From Membranipora membranacea (lineage: Eukaryota; Bryozoa; Gymnolaemata; Cheilostomatida; Membraniporidae): a stretch of 64,000 nt of DNA. The translations under genes were made by a program, and so were the position numbers. The stretch's first letter is position 1. Every line of letters starts with the position of its first letter. Shown piece by piece: positions 1-13,455 of the stretch. The notes under the pieces were generated by a model that did no database searches, had not been told where the DNA came from, and saw only the letters and a program-made list of their open reading frames with translations. The DNA is taken from NCBI GenBank assembly GCA_914767715.1, contig OU612065.1, forward strand, positions 10,540,001 through 10,604,000. Direction: 5' to 3'.

Positions 1-441
1 ATATCATGCAGTCGAGTCACTCGAATCAGTGCTAGGGGGTTGAGAATTTTTTGTTTGCCAAGCTGCCTAATATGGTAGAGCTCTTGGAAAGACCATATCT
101 ATGTCATACAAGGGTTTACATAAGAAAAGATTTTAGGATCACTGTGCAAAGCTAAAAAGTCCTCGGACAAATAGTATTAGGAGTGTGGCTCGTTGATTTT
201 GCAATGCTACTGCTCCCTTAATCAGTTGGACAGGGAACGACAGCACAACCCAGCAGCATAAATTATCAGGTGAAAAAATTGAATAGTGCTCCCTTATTTG
301 AGAAAAACGATTCTCATGCAATTTCATTGTCATAACTTGGGAAACATTTTCACAGCTACAGAGATAAATGTTCCACCAACAATTATTGCTCATTCACTTT
401 TCTTCTTTCTTCAATAATCACAAATTTTTTTTATATTTTAG
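1..441. other. 5' flank / first intron of troponin T
   Basis: I see no coding exon here. The stretch ends in a pyrimidine-rich acceptor (…atattttag, to position 441) directly before the troponin T start exon. It is therefore probably intron, with a non-coding first exon further upstream, possibly outside the window. Confidence 0.5.
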
Positions 442-470
442 AACACGATTTAGGATTTCTTAGCTTCATA

Positions 471-3400
471 ATGTCAGAGGATGGAATAGAAGAACAGCAG
501 GAGGCAGCACAGGAGAACCATGTGCAGCACAACCATGTGGATGTGCAGGCTGAGCCGGAAATGGACCCAGAGTTAGCAGCCCTGATCGAGTCTAAGAAAC
601 ACAAGGATGCTGAGGATGCTGAGGCTATGAGGGAGGCAGCAGCCAGCCTGAGAGCTGAGATAGAGGTGGAGGAGAAGGAGATAGCTGTCCTTAAGGAGAA
701 GCAGGTACCAGTCTATCCCTGTCCTAGCCCAGCGGAGCATCCATCTCTTCTTGCACATTCCTTACCTCTGCACTACATTTCAAAATAAAATCAAACTGCG
801 CAGCTACCACATATCAACACATCAGCCATTAATGCAGCTATATTTTTCTGATACTTATTTTCTAGACTGTGCGACTGCAGAAAAGAGGGATTGAGATGGA
901 GAGGTTAGAAGCACTTAGAAAAGTAGAGGAACAAAAAAGGAAGGAGGAAGAGGTAAGTACCTAAAGTGGATGTCCAATTCAGGGCATACGCAGGCAGTGG
1001 CAAGTTTCGGTTTGGTTTTAATTTTTCTAATAATGTGCTATGCCATGCTGTCTCTTATGGACTGAGGTATGTTAGTTCGGTAGATCACTAAGCAGGTAGG
1101 GCACATGCTACCAGGAAGCGGATGTCAAAGAAAAGTTAAATTTTCACTTTATCTGCACAGAATAATATTCAATACAAAGATTGAGCTGTTTAGCAGCCTC
1201 ACTCTGATGTCAAGTTATAGGATGAAATTTATCGATCTGATTGCTTTGATAAACCTGATGCTTGTTTTTGTTTTTGCAAAGAGCCCCTTGTCTTTCAGAG
1301 CGACGCCTGGTTATTTGCACATATATTTATTTTAAGGGCTCCGATGTGCAATTTATGACAGTTGATTTTCAAACCCCCTTTCCAAAGCTCAGAATCATAA
1401 TTGTAATAAGGTAATGAGGAGACAACTCTAATGTGCTAAGCCCCCAGTTATGAGCAACAAAGTAGGCGAAGTGAACGTGAAATGCATGTTCACCATCATA
1501 TCAAGGATCATTGGCTTTTCTCAGGCAGAGAAAAAGCGAATCAAAGATGAGGAGAAGGAGAGAAAGAGATTGGAGAAAGAAAGGATTCAGAAGGAAAAGG
1601 AAGACAGGGCCAAGTCAAAAGGCATGAAGAACTTTGCTATAAAAAAATCTGAGAAGTCATCACTGAGCGCGGTAAGTCAGCCTTGTATCTGGTTGAAAAG
1701 ATTGAGGAGAGGAGTAAATATTAGCGAGACATTAGTGTACTTAGTTTCAGAGTGACTTGATACTAGCTAGCTAGCTATTTTCTTCGGTTGAGGTCGGAGT
1801 TTGTATAAACTGAGGTTGAGGTCGTATTGAGTCACAAATTACTAAGCTGTGCAACAGGCGAACTTCTCAGTCTGCTCCTGTAGGCTATTGTGGATTAGGT
1901 AGATTAATTTTGGAGAACTGGCGATTAGTGGTTGGTGGGCACACTGCAGTCGGCTGCAGACTGATCGATCAGTCATAATCCCTTTCACAGATCATGACGG
2001 CACAAAATCAGAGCATTGCAGAGGGAATAACGAACACATTGCTTGAGCTGCCGCAAGATTGTTAATTAGCTAACAGAGGCAGAGGCAGCTAATGAATTAA
2101 TTGACGAGCACAAAGGATGTTCAGCATAATTACGGTCATTAGCCTTATATGGATAGTAGATTGCTACTGTTCAGTACTCAGTTGAGCAGTGAGCACTGTA
2201 TAGGAAACAGCTAGATTCGGCAGCAGTTTTGTAGTATAGTACATTGAACTTCAGGTAAAACTTCAACATGGCCGAGGTAAGACAACTTAACTTTTGCTGA
2301 TATTCTTGTTTGTGTATTGTCACACAACAATAAGTGCTGGTTGCATTCTTCATGTGATAATTGTTGATCTGGAACTGCACCTTAGAAGACCATACCATTA
2401 CCAAGAACGCAATAATTGTTTGATTTTCAGTACAATATATAATGTACTTCACACGCAGCTTGATGTAAAACAACATATTAATCGATGGCTGATAACACTT
2501 CCATTTGTCTTAGTTGCTTCACATTTACCATGAAGATTTGATTGCAGCGACTATTTTGTTAGGTAATATCCAATTTTGTGACATCATTTCTGTCAGTGAT
2601 ATGTTATAAATCAATTACTCAACAGGTATTGGTAAAACCACTGAGTGCACTCAAAGGGAGTTTCACTCCTTGGTGAATAGGGGTTTTCAGGATGGTTTCA
2701 TTGCTAGAGATTTTTCCTATTCCATTGATATTTCAGGTCATGTGACAGGTTGCTCTCAAAGGGACGGTAGAATTTATTAACCTAATCATTTGCACAATGT
2801 GGTTTACAAATATTACTTCTGCTAGCTAAGTGTGCCTAAAATGGAAGTTTTTATTTTGCTTTAATTACTTCTGGGATCGCATGTTAGATAATTCACCCTA
2901 CCTTCTTTACTAATTGACATCATTCTTTGCATTAGTTCAGTTTTTTTATCATGGTCATTCCACCTCTCAAGGGCTGTAGTTTGAATTAACTCAGCCATTA
3001 TTACAACTGTGGCTATCTTCCTATACATGCAATCGGTGGCCTAAAGTTAAAGGGATCCTAGTAAATCAGTTATCCTAAATATTGCTTAATTTACTTTGCT
3101 AACAAGTTTTAGACAGGTATTATTTAGGTCGAATCATGCAGGCTAGCATACTTTACTACATACTTGATGTAAAACAACATTGCATGTTCCTCTTATTATA
3201 AGCGCAATACAGAGTTATTGCAGAGCAATGCTCTTAATGAATTAAAATAGTGTGTATGAATCGACCAGTGACCTGTTAAAGGATGTGTATAATATTATGT
3301 TTGTAAACAAATAAGTATAACTTCTTCTGCTATGTTTCATGTAGACCAAATATATAGTAGTTTTATTCAAACGTTCGTATCGCTCGTTATCATGATGGCT

Positions 3401-6004
3401 GCTGTCGCAGAAAATTTTGGTTCTCAATTGATAAGTGTTCAGAATAGCATGCCTCTCACAACCAATGCTCGTCATTGTAGGAATAAAGTGTGGCTCACGC
3501 TTCTTTTACACTCTTGATTGCTAAATGTAATTTATGTGATGTGCGTTCTTCTAGCTGCTTCTACTACACTCATCATTTAACTCACAAGCCGCTATCATTT
3601 GTGTTGTGTTTAGAAGGTAATAATTAGCAAAAAGGGCAGGGTTGTCGATTATCATCAGACTATCACAGGTTGAGGTAGACTGGGTCTGATCGAGTCCTAC
3701 TGATTCACCTGAGAATGTTCTCTAATAATATGATTATATTATATTGTACCCTATTTTATTTTTTTTGAATAATTCTGAACTGTTTGCTGGAATTGAACAT
3801 TAAATTTTCATAAAAAAGTAGCTAAGCATGGAGGCAGACGTGACACCTTTAAATGCGCCCACTTTAAACAGTAATAGGGAATGATAGAAACAAGCCTTTT
3901 CCTTAGAGATGACGCCTTTCTGGGTTCCAAACAATGATGTAAGGCACAAGATTTCTCTTTATGTATCATTCACTCTTTTTCACCTACTTTAATACCTCTA
4001 GTACGAAGACAGCCAAGAGAAGCCTCAGGAGATGGCTAAGACCAAAGAGCAGCTTGAGGAGGAGAAGCAGACAGCCCTCTCACAGAGGATTGTACCTCTC
4101 GACCTTAGCAGTATGGATACTGAGGCTTTAGTTGCTAAAGCTAAGGAGCTACATGATAAACTTTACAAGCTTGAGAGCGAGAAATACGATTTGGATGACA
4201 GATATAAAAGACAACAATATGATGTAAGTCAAAGGCCGCAAATTCAAATCCAGAAGTCATTAAGCCGTTGTTCGCAAGAGAAACTGGGTATGGGGGATAT
4301 TTTTGGTATCTTTGAACATAAACTGCTGAGGCTTGGATGAGGACTTGGTCTGTATTTTTTGAAAATGTGGGACAACTCCTGACACAGAGATCCATTCCGA
4401 TCCAACATATTAGGTGAAGAATAAAGAGTAACATTACTTCTCTTTATAGCCAGCACTATTTGACCATTGTATTTCAAGTTTCCTATCCTGTTATATAGAT
4501 GATGGAGCTGGCTGAGAGAGCTAGACAGATGAACAAAGGGTAAGAATAGATCAGCTGTTAGCTTAGATTAAACTGATCACATAACATTTGCATGAAAATG
4601 AGAACTGATTTACTCTGAGCGTGCAGCAACCTAAAATAAATGCATATGCCGCTAACTTAATTTGTAAGCAGGAACAATAGTATGTTCGTTTTGCTTACAT
4701 GAATAGTTTACTGTAAATAATTATATTGTGATGAAGAGCAGGAGCCTGGGAACCCTGGCAGGTATGATATGTACCCTGTTGATACATGCGATTATTAACA
4801 ATGATATCATGCTCCGATTGGAGAGATATATAACATTATGATTGTTCATGAATAACTTTTAGTGGCAGGCACAAGACAACTACGGTGAAGATCCAAGATG
4901 AACCAACAGGCCCTTGTCCGTAAGTCTCCGCATTTTGCACAGATAATTCATTCTTTCACAACTTATTGTTGATAAATTAAGTTTATGATTTAGTGGCAAG
5001 AGCGCAGCTGCCGATGGCGGGTAAGAATGCATGACAATAACTAACATCATCCAAAACAACATCCGATGAGTGTCTGTCCTTTTTACTCATAGTAATGACC
5101 TTTAAATGCAGAGTGAAAAGCATGTTGTCCTGTTGTCCTGACTGTTAAATCATGGAAAGTGAGGACATTGACAAGAGAGACTAAACTATCGTCATGATCC
5201 TTGGCATGACTATCGTGTGTTTGGACACCCTGTCCCTCTAAGATGAAAAGTTTACTTCTCAATTCAATCTTCAGAAACCCTTGCAGTTTTCTAAGGGTAT
5301 TTTGTATCTTATTACAGATTTGACCGACTGGCTGACAAATTCCCCAATGTACCCGTGAGTAATAACAAATGAGAGCAATTTATGAGGATATGAGGATTAT
5401 CAGGATTCAAGAGCTTTGTGCTGGTTATTGGCATAAAATTAATGTGTTTGTGATAGCTAGGAATTGTTTTCAATAATTAAGAGTTATCATGTCACTGATC
5501 AAAAGATGACAACTCAACTGGTTGGTACAAACTGGAGGACTTATTTTGAGTGCAGTTTTTTGTCCCAACAAGGTCTCAACATGTAATCAAAATATTGAAA
5601 ATCGAAGTATGTCTTTTAGTTATGACACATATTTCTCGCAATACAAGACGAGTTAAACACTAAGTATTTACTGTAGGAGAGAGTAATTGTCGCCAGCAAA
5701 TATGAACGGAATCTAGACAGAAGAAACTTTTTTGAAAAGATGGGAGTTTATGAAAGGGTAAGACACATTACTGTTCATTTACATGCATTTAATACCAGAA
5801 ATTCTCTCCATTCAGCCAAAGGTAGCAATTTGCAGTAAATACGACCGGCAGACTGATAAGAGAGGATTCGCAGAGAGGGCTGGTGTATTTGGTATAGCCC
5901 CAAAGCCAGCATCAAAAAAATCGAAGGATACAGAGGATGCACCTGCAGAAAATGGAGAGGCTGAGGAGGCCCCACCAGCAGAAGAAGCTGCAGCTGAGGA
6001 ATAA
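471..6004 (+). CDS. Troponin T, thin-filament regulatory subunit
   Basis: Troponin T anchors the troponin complex to tropomyosin on striated-muscle thin filaments. Coding exons: 471-704, 866-952, 1525-1671, 4002-4223, 4499-4539, 4863-4919, 4994-5020, 5318-5354, 5677-5757, 5816-6004. Together they give 1122 nt, or 373 codons plus stop, in one open frame. The start is the ATG in exon 471-704, eight residues before an acidic hypervariable N-terminus (MSEDGIEEQQEA). Next come a long charged helix rich in E/K/R (exons 866-1671), the conserved T2 core (SQRIVPLDL, then ELHDKLYKLESEKYDLDDRYKRQ) and the C-terminal FDRLADKFPN and ASKYERNLDRR blocks. The protein ends in a Glu/Ala-rich acidic tail, as in many protostome troponin Ts and unlike the basic vertebrate end. 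Exons 4863-4919 (57 nt) and 4994-5020 (27 nt) share phase 2-2 and look skippable. The family call is firm; exact isoforms are inferred. Confidence 0.9.
2190..2276 (+). promoter_or_regulatory. Possible internal promoter and alternative first exon of troponin T
   Basis: A TATA-like stretch (gtatagg, near 2198) lies about 70 bases before an ATG at 2268. ATG GCC GAG is followed at once by a good donor, gtaagac at 2277. The join is in phase 0, so it can splice directly to the troponin exon at 4002. That would give a short isoform starting MAE-YEDSQEK and lacking the acidic N-terminus and first helix. The coding potential is only three codons, so this is inference from signals and phase. Confidence 0.35.
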
Positions 6005-7044
6005 TATATTTAGGTTGGCGGCATGCAGGATTGACAGAATGAACCGTGTGACGGGATGTTATATCTCAAGATTTGTGATGTTCTTTGTTGTAGAGCTCTA
6101 TCAGCATGGGATTGCGCACTGTGGACATATGCTTTTCTACTCTTGAACATCAGAACTTTGCAGCATGCTTACACTGTTTCAGTATTGCATGTTATGTCCC
6201 AAGACTTGTGATGTTCTTTATTGTAGAGCAACTGGTGTGTTTTAAATCATGATAGCGGTGTGGACATATGCGTTTCTATACATGAGCCTCAAAGCTTCAA
6301 AGCATGCTAGTTCTACTTAAATATTTAACGGTTTCTACTCTAAAAATGTTGCTATCCCTTAAATTGACAAAGGGATTTCCAGCCTGTTTTAACAGATACG
6401 GAACTGCTTAATGTTTTGGTGATTTGATTCATTCTATATTGCACTCTGTTGATGCAAATATCACGTTGTTTTGCAGGAATGGCTTGGTACTGACTCACAT
6501 GAGGGAAGTCAGCAGCATATCATGGAACCCTAACATCTGGATTCTAAAAGACAGAACCATATATCACTCTTGACTTCACCGGCCACCGATATCCACCGCT
6601 GTGAATGGTTTGATGTTTAAATTGTGATAACTACGGAATCTAGCTTAGTTAACCCCATAATATATTTCTATTACATACCAATTATATTTTCCTCGAGATA
6701 CCTTTTTCAGGTTGTATGACTGTCACCTAATCAATAATTAGTATATTTTAAGTTGCACAAAGAAAAGTTTTATTGGTTTTAATTTTAAATTCGAGCCATT
6801 CATAATGAATGTTGTTAGCAGTTCTTACAATTACAAAAATATTCAGCATAAGATCAGAGATCACAAAAATATATCATCAACACATTTAAAATCTATGCAT
6901 TACATTTGAAGATGAGCAAAAATGTTTTGGACGGCAATTCTGTCATAGTAAAAAATTTATTTCGAAATTTGTATGGCAATGTTTCAACAACACACTATAA
7001 AAATAGGATTTATTTACTGCACTTGTTATTGGAGGAAAAGAAGA

Positions 7045-10000
7045 TTATCTGGCTCCAGTGCCGGGTCTGCCAGTGCCTGGTCTTCCAGTGCCAGGTCGTG
7101 ACATGGATGTACCTGGTCGTGACATTGATGATCCAGGTCTGCTGACAGCGGCTTCACTGTCCCATCTCTCAAGCTCTTCTCTAACTAATCTCTCCATCTG
7201 CTCTCTCTTCATCTCCTCTGTAGCGTCCTCAGACTGAAAAACAAATAAATAAATGTATTATGACAAAGCAGAGCTTTTTTGATATTTATGTTTATTGAGT
7301 ATTAGATACATATGTATATAATTTTGTACGGAAAATTTGGTGATAACTTACAGCAGCAATGCTATCTAGTAGTTGTGTCATCGCCTCCCTTCTCTTGAGC
7401 TTAGCTTTCTCCATACCCTCCAGTTTAACGAGCACAGTGTCAATCTTAGATACAATACTGCCAATAGAGTGTTCCATTCTATCAACTCTCCTAGATAACT
7501 GTGTGAACTCTCCATATCCAACCTGTCAAAACCAATTTGCGTTGCAGTGAGCTCAATTTGATAAAAAGTCAGTTTGAAATATAATTTAGTCATGCTTCTA
7601 GAAATAATTACGTTTAAGGCACAGCTTTCAATTGCGTGTACACATGATGTATGACGTATGAACTCACCTCACTGACTACTCTGAAGCCGCCATTTTTGCC
7701 CCCTTTAGTCTTGGGTCTTTGTTCCTCATCATCTGCGGCAGCAGCAGCAGCAGCAGCCTTTCCTCTTCGCCCCCCACGAGATGTCTTGGCTCTGGTTCCT
7801 GGTCTAGATGTTGTCGGTCTTGGTGCATCATTTACTCCAAGTTTGTGCTCCACTTGTCCGATGTCTTTGTTTACAGCATTCTAAAAACAAATACCAACAT
7901 GCAATAGCCCTATTATATGATAAATGTAAATGAATCTAAACAGGGCAAATTTTTTAAGAGTTCAACATGTATCCATATATTGTTTCCTAGGTAATAAGAT
8001 TGCAGTCATGATATTGACTTTCTCATCCTCCAAAGCCTTGAGCATCCTGGCTTGTTCTTCAGCATCTAAGATTCTGTTACCATCAGTGTCAAACTTCTTA
8101 AAGGCTTCCTCCACCTCTTCTTCCTTGTATCCACGTCTACAACAAACAATGAATCATCACGTTATCAGTATGTTTACCACAGATATAACAGCTAAATTAC
8201 GCATATAAATGTATTGGTCAGGCTGCTTGAAAGTGGTTATTGGTAAGGTGGTTGTTGATTAACACACAATGGTACAATGATGAGTGCTTTGTTGTGTGAT
8301 GAAGATGATAATGATGTGTGGTGATCACTTACGCCATCAGCTCGGCCTTCCACTCATCAAACTCGATCTGGCTGTCATTATTTGCATCAGCGGCCTGAAG
8401 AGCATCCTGAATGTCAGCAATCCTGTCACGCTTGATGTTCAGCTTGTCTAGCATCTTGTTGTATTGCTAGAGAACAGAATCAGGTTATCTTGGTAATGTT
8501 GAAGAAATACTGGAAATTTAAGAGTTGATCAAGATATATACAAGGAGATGGCAGTCTCAGTTCAGTGGGAAAATAAAACACATTTTAGGACTGAATGATA
8601 AGGTTTGATCAAGTTAGGTTGCACTAGGAGTTTCTCTCTCTCGACAGCTGACAATAGATAGTAACTCAGAAAATTTGAAAAGATTTGATTAGGGTTCAAT
8701 CAAGTACAATTCAACTTACACTCTTGAAGAAGTCCATGACTTCAAAGTCGTTTGCACTATCGTCGCTCTTCACCGCTGAGTATGTGTCGTTGATGATGGC
8801 CAGGAACATGTTGAACAGCACAAAGAATACAAACATGATGTATAGGATGAAGTAGAGTGGTCCAAATATAGAATGTGTTGCCTCCAGCTCGGCAAAGTTG
8901 AAGTCTCCCAGGATGATTCTCATCTGAGTCAGCCTTTAAATCCAAAGAAAATAACAAATCAAGGGGTGTGCTAAGATCTTGATAATTCTAATGGAAAATT
9001 CCACACAATTACTCCATGCTGATTTAATGGCTCAATCAGAACCACAATCTCAACATGACCTTCTGGTTACACAGATAAATAACTCGAATATATACTTATG
9101 GATACTTACAGCACATTACCGATACTTCTGTAGTCCCGTACTTGTGTACCGAACAGCAGATATCCGACTTGAGCAAAGGCAAAGAAGACAATGAAGAACA
9201 TGACACCGAAGCTAGCCAGGTCCTTCTTAGCCTGAGACATGGTTTCGGTTAGCTGAGTCATAGTCTTGTTGAAGCTGATGTATTTGAAGAGCTGTAACAA
9301 ACCAAAAGTCATAAATTCAGTAATTAAACTAATTTGGGTGACAACTGAAATATTCATGGTTAATTGGTAGTTGTCCTCTCTCAGAGAAGGTCCGCTAGAA
9401 ATATATAGTTTTCAGTATCAAAGATGTGAAGACTTAGTCCCTGCATCAGCAATGCCTCACCTTAGCCCATGCGAGGAAAGCGGTGATAGCCACTCCATAG
9501 TTAAACTGCATCTGCCAGTAGCTGAAGAATTCAAAGTCGGCAAACTCATCTGGCTTTTGAAGCAAATCTTCTATGAGTAACTCAACGCTGAATGTCCGGT
9601 AAAAATTAAACCCGATACAAACAAACGAGAGAATGATCACAATCACGTCCATCCAGTTCCAGAATTCAATGAAGTACTCCTTACATCCCTGCTTCTTCAT
9701 CTGTAAAAGATACTGAAGGAAATATAATGAATCCTAAGGTAATGGATATGGATTGGAAATAGGAATTGTAAAAGCTAGTGATTTAACCTGAGAATTTTTA
9801 GCGATACCTATTTTTCCACACAGGAGTTAAAAAAAATATCTCTCACCTCAAAGCATTCCTCCACAAGGTAGTAGAAGATGAAGGCGATGAATACAAACTC
9901 ACAACCCATGATGATGTAATCACCGACGCTCACATATCTAAGCAGCTTTACAGATCGGAACTTTTGGGATGACATGGCACCACCAGATGGAGGGTACTCA

Positions 10001-12139
10001 ACAGTCAATCTGTAATAAAGTAAGAACATCATAATAACAAGACTAGATATAATTCTGTTTGTGAACAAGGTTATGTTTCTGTCAAAGTAAAGAAGCTGTA
10101 AGAGTGCTGTGTTACTAATCAGCGAAATGTAACATGTAAATTCATTATTCACTTTAGCCTTTGCTGCTCGGCAAAACAGATTCCATCCGAAGTGGAGGTA
10201 CACTTACTTAGCCACACAGAAGAGATTGATGTTAGGGTTGTAGACGGTGAAGTCGAGGTAGATAACTCTGGTTCCCCTGTCAATCCACCTGTTTTCTCTC
10301 AGTTCTCCGATGACATCAAAAGTCTTAGCTCTTGTACGAGTGAGGTCCTGATAGAATCCTGCTCCTGGGTACGTCAGCAGCTGAGCTCTATCTGAGGAGC
10401 CATTCATCTCCTTCTCTGTATGGTACACCCAACTGTCATCAAAAACATATTATTATCATAATCTCGCAGCAATGTGGCTATCATTCTTTAATTGTTCATA
10501 TTTTATTTACCTATATCAGAACAGACAGACAGATAATACTTACGCCGTCTCCGACTCCAGACCGTATTCACTTTCATCATTGTTCTTAGTGGACCATTCA
10601 CCATAGCATTCTGGAATTGTCTCTTTGAACAGAGATGGAACCTAAATCGAGAAAAATACCATGATCACCATAAAAGCTGCAACACTAATCATCCACAAAA
10701 CTAAGAAGTGTATACTGCTGTTTGCTACACAAGTAATACACATACTTCATGAAACTTTGCTCATCAAAAAGTATGGATAGCAAATTGAGACAAGGTTTCC
10801 ATATATCACACCTATATCATTCTGATGAAAGAGTAAAGTGCAGAGCACTGATGACCATTAGAGAATATAAAATGAAATATTTGGAGAATAAACGAGTAAA
10901 ACATAAAGAAACTTTATTTATGTTTATGAGGGAAACATTAAGTTATCCTAATAGGAATCAACATACAGTGCATGAGTCATTGCGAACTCTGAGTTGTCTG
11001 AGACGAGGTACTCCCATCAGCTTGTTCTCATAGTAGACATAGCCAAGATTCTCAGCCGACACATTGTCATTGTTGTAATACTGTTCCCAATACAGCCCAT
11101 CTAACATAGGTCCCTCAGCAAACTGTAATATCACAGATCCGTCAACAAACAGACCAATCAAACAAAGAAAACTGTTTCACAAGGGGAGGCCTCTATTGCT
11201 CAACAAGCTGGATGAACCAGATAAAAAAGTACAGTACAGTGTTTGATAAATGACTTTGTTCATATGACTTACTCTCCAGAAGTCAGATTGGGTGAGCATA
11301 CCACGGAATGTGTTACCAGTATCAGGGAATGCCGAGTCGACAAACAGGTCTGTCATCACTTTAGTCATCGTGTACATGTTAGAGTCACTCATACCACCAG
11401 TAACTACAAATATATGTACAGGATTTTTATAGACGCTATAAAATAACAATATATAAAATGTCCATATTGTCTGTTTCCACTTATTTGTGAAAAAAGTATA
11501 TAATATTTGTAATTGAGCTACCTTTATCAATGAGTAAATTGGAGCAACAATTAAACACCTCAAATCAAATTTGCTGGGATTACCACTGCATAACGAAACA
11601 TAATGGAACTAAACAATTATGATGTGCACTTACTAGCACTGATGATAGCCAAGAATATAGCATAGATGATGAGCTCTCTGAGCACTGTCTTAGCTTTAGT
11701 CTCATTATCTACCAGATCCTGTGTGTGTCTGGTGGACCAAACAGCTGAAAAAGGAACAGACAACAATTATTTACGCGTTTACAAGTGGCAGACATGTTGA
11801 ACGATAACATTAAATTGCCCTATTTACACAAATACATAGACAACAATGGAATGCTTTTGAAGCTTGCTGATAACAGACAAGGGCTATGCATTTCTGTCAA
11901 CAATGGTGTAAAAGCCAAATTCACTTACTGTTTACAATCTTGGAACAAAAGTTCTCTTTTCTCTTTTTGGTCTTAATAGTCTTCTCAGCTTTGCTTGGGC
12001 TAGCTGACTTAGCGTCCCGCTTATCGGTAGAGCTGGCATTGCTGCTTCCACTCACAGGTCGTCCAGGCGCATCAAGTCCATCATCATTCCATGCAGAGCG
12101 AGAGGAGGCGCTGCCTGGTTTTTCACCACGAGCAGACAT
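7045..12139 (-). CDS. Polycystin-2 (TRPP2) gene A, cation channel
   Basis: Polycystin-2 is a non-selective, Ca2+-permeable TRP channel of cilia and ER membranes. Exons from start to stop: 12139-11929, 11744-11634, 11403-11273, 11122-10967, 10641-10544, 10432-10208, 10009-9847, 9700-9461, 9291-9110, 8933-8720, 8466-8333, 8136-8019, 7880-7668, 7522-7352, 7233-7045. They sum to 2556 nt, 851 aa. Order: cytosolic N-terminus with [11 protein letters not shown]1; extracellular polycystin domain with two cysteines 13 apart ([15 protein letters not shown]), YSGAGFY-like [10 protein letters not shown] and WIDRGTRV; S2-S6; pore [18 protein letters not shown] after S6; two EF loops ([24 protein letters not shown]); Ala8 tract; coiled coil [27 protein letters not shown]; tail of RPGT repeats. 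A poly(A) signal (AATAAA on this strand) lies at 7014-7009. The donor at 8018 (gtcaat) is the weakest joint. Orthology is very likely; a paralog of PKD2L type cannot be excluded. Confidence 0.93.
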
Positions 12140-12330
12140 TGTTTGGCTAAAAAGGATTATAAATGGTTATTTACATGGTTATTTACAGGTTTAAAACATT
12201 GTCAAAGTACTGCATTGTGAAGTTAGCATGTAGTGATAATGATAAGGCGTAAAACTTGCTGAATTCCAATAGCAATAAAACAAAATGGTGAAAAGAAGAA
12301 AACATACTTACTGCTATACAGGTAGAGGAA
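12140..12330 (-). other. 5' UTR intron and leader exon of polycystin-2 gene A
   Basis: On the minus strand an acceptor (cctttttag) sits eight bases before the gene A ATG. A matching donor (gtaagtatgt) lies at 12311-12302, after a short leader exon ending at 12312. The leader therefore appears to be interrupted by one small intron of about 165 bases, and transcription starts above 12312. Confidence 0.5.
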
Positions 12331-13455
12331 AAATAGCTGTCCTTCAGCTGTCAGCAAAATGGTAGTTTGTCAAATCAATTTATTGATTCTGTTATCCACG
12401 TAACAATGTTGACATAGACAAAAGACAACATCAATATTTTAATCATTGAAACAAAAGAGATATATTTAAAATCAGATTGTGGTATTGATTTCTGTTGAGG
12501 CCTTTTCAGGAGCTAGAAGAGCTGACTAAAGGCTGCCTAATTGATTTCTGATCCACCGCTCAAAACAACAATATGGCGGCAGCATTCTTGGTTCCAGTTG
12601 GATCGCGTGATAGCCATTATTATTTCAATACAATTGTCACTTCTATCTTGGCAATCTAAGCGCTGTATACGGAATAAAAAGAGGACAAGGCCGACTTGGC
12701 ACAAACCTATTGCATCATCTGTAGTAGGAATTCCGATGCATTTGTTGCACCTAAACATGGCTTTTATGCTGCAAATGTTTTATGGGTGCTGTGAGTTGCA
12801 GAAATGATCATATAAATACTTACTTATATGATTATATAGTCTGAGCCCCCCAGACTTTCGCCCCCCCCCCCCGTCCGACGGCCCCCCGGTGATTATAGTA
12901 TCTGATGTGAAAATTCCCATCCTAATCAGGATATCATTCATTATTTTATGGCCATAGTGCTGAGGTGAGAGAATGCAGAAGGTTCAGTGAGTTTGAGAGT
13001 TTTTTTGAGAGTAACCTGTTCTAATTGCTGGACATAACCAGTCTGGTCGTCTACACTCTACAGGCTAGGCAACTCTATGAATACATACACATGCGGTTTA
13101 CATTTGCACAGCTTGTGTTGTCAATTGTTATTTAGCACTATATGTAAAGTGATCAAAGAGAAATTCACTGGTTGGAACAGTTAAGTTGCAAAGTGAGTTT
13201 ATTTTTGAGAGCAGGGAAAAGAAAAATTGCACAAAGAAGTGACTGAAAAATAAGACTACAGTGATGGTAAAATCTGTAACATAAAATCTATGTTACTGTC
13301 CAAACGAAAAAATTCGAACAACATTTCATACAAAATAATAAACTTTATGATCAGCAATTATGTTGGCAATGTTACAAGTAAGTAGAGAACATGATTAAGT
13401 TCAGATCGTTAGTTGGTATGTTAGAAAAAGTGAAGCCAGTCTTAAACATTTTTAA
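12331..13455. other. Spacer between the two polycystin-2 genes
   Basis: It presumably holds the promoter of gene A. A C-rich run (13-14 consecutive C within 12857-12873) is the only compositional oddity. No convincing coding exon was found. Confidence 0.4.

Noticed and set aside
7651-7884. Plus-strand frames over the GCA repeat encoding poly-Ala or poly-Ser
   Set aside because: They are the reverse strand of polycystin-2 gene A exon 7880-7668; the minus-strand frame fits the family and splice sites.
12857-12873. Poly-C run as a regulatory element
   Set aside because: A simple homopolymer with nothing to support a function; may include sequencing uncertainty.
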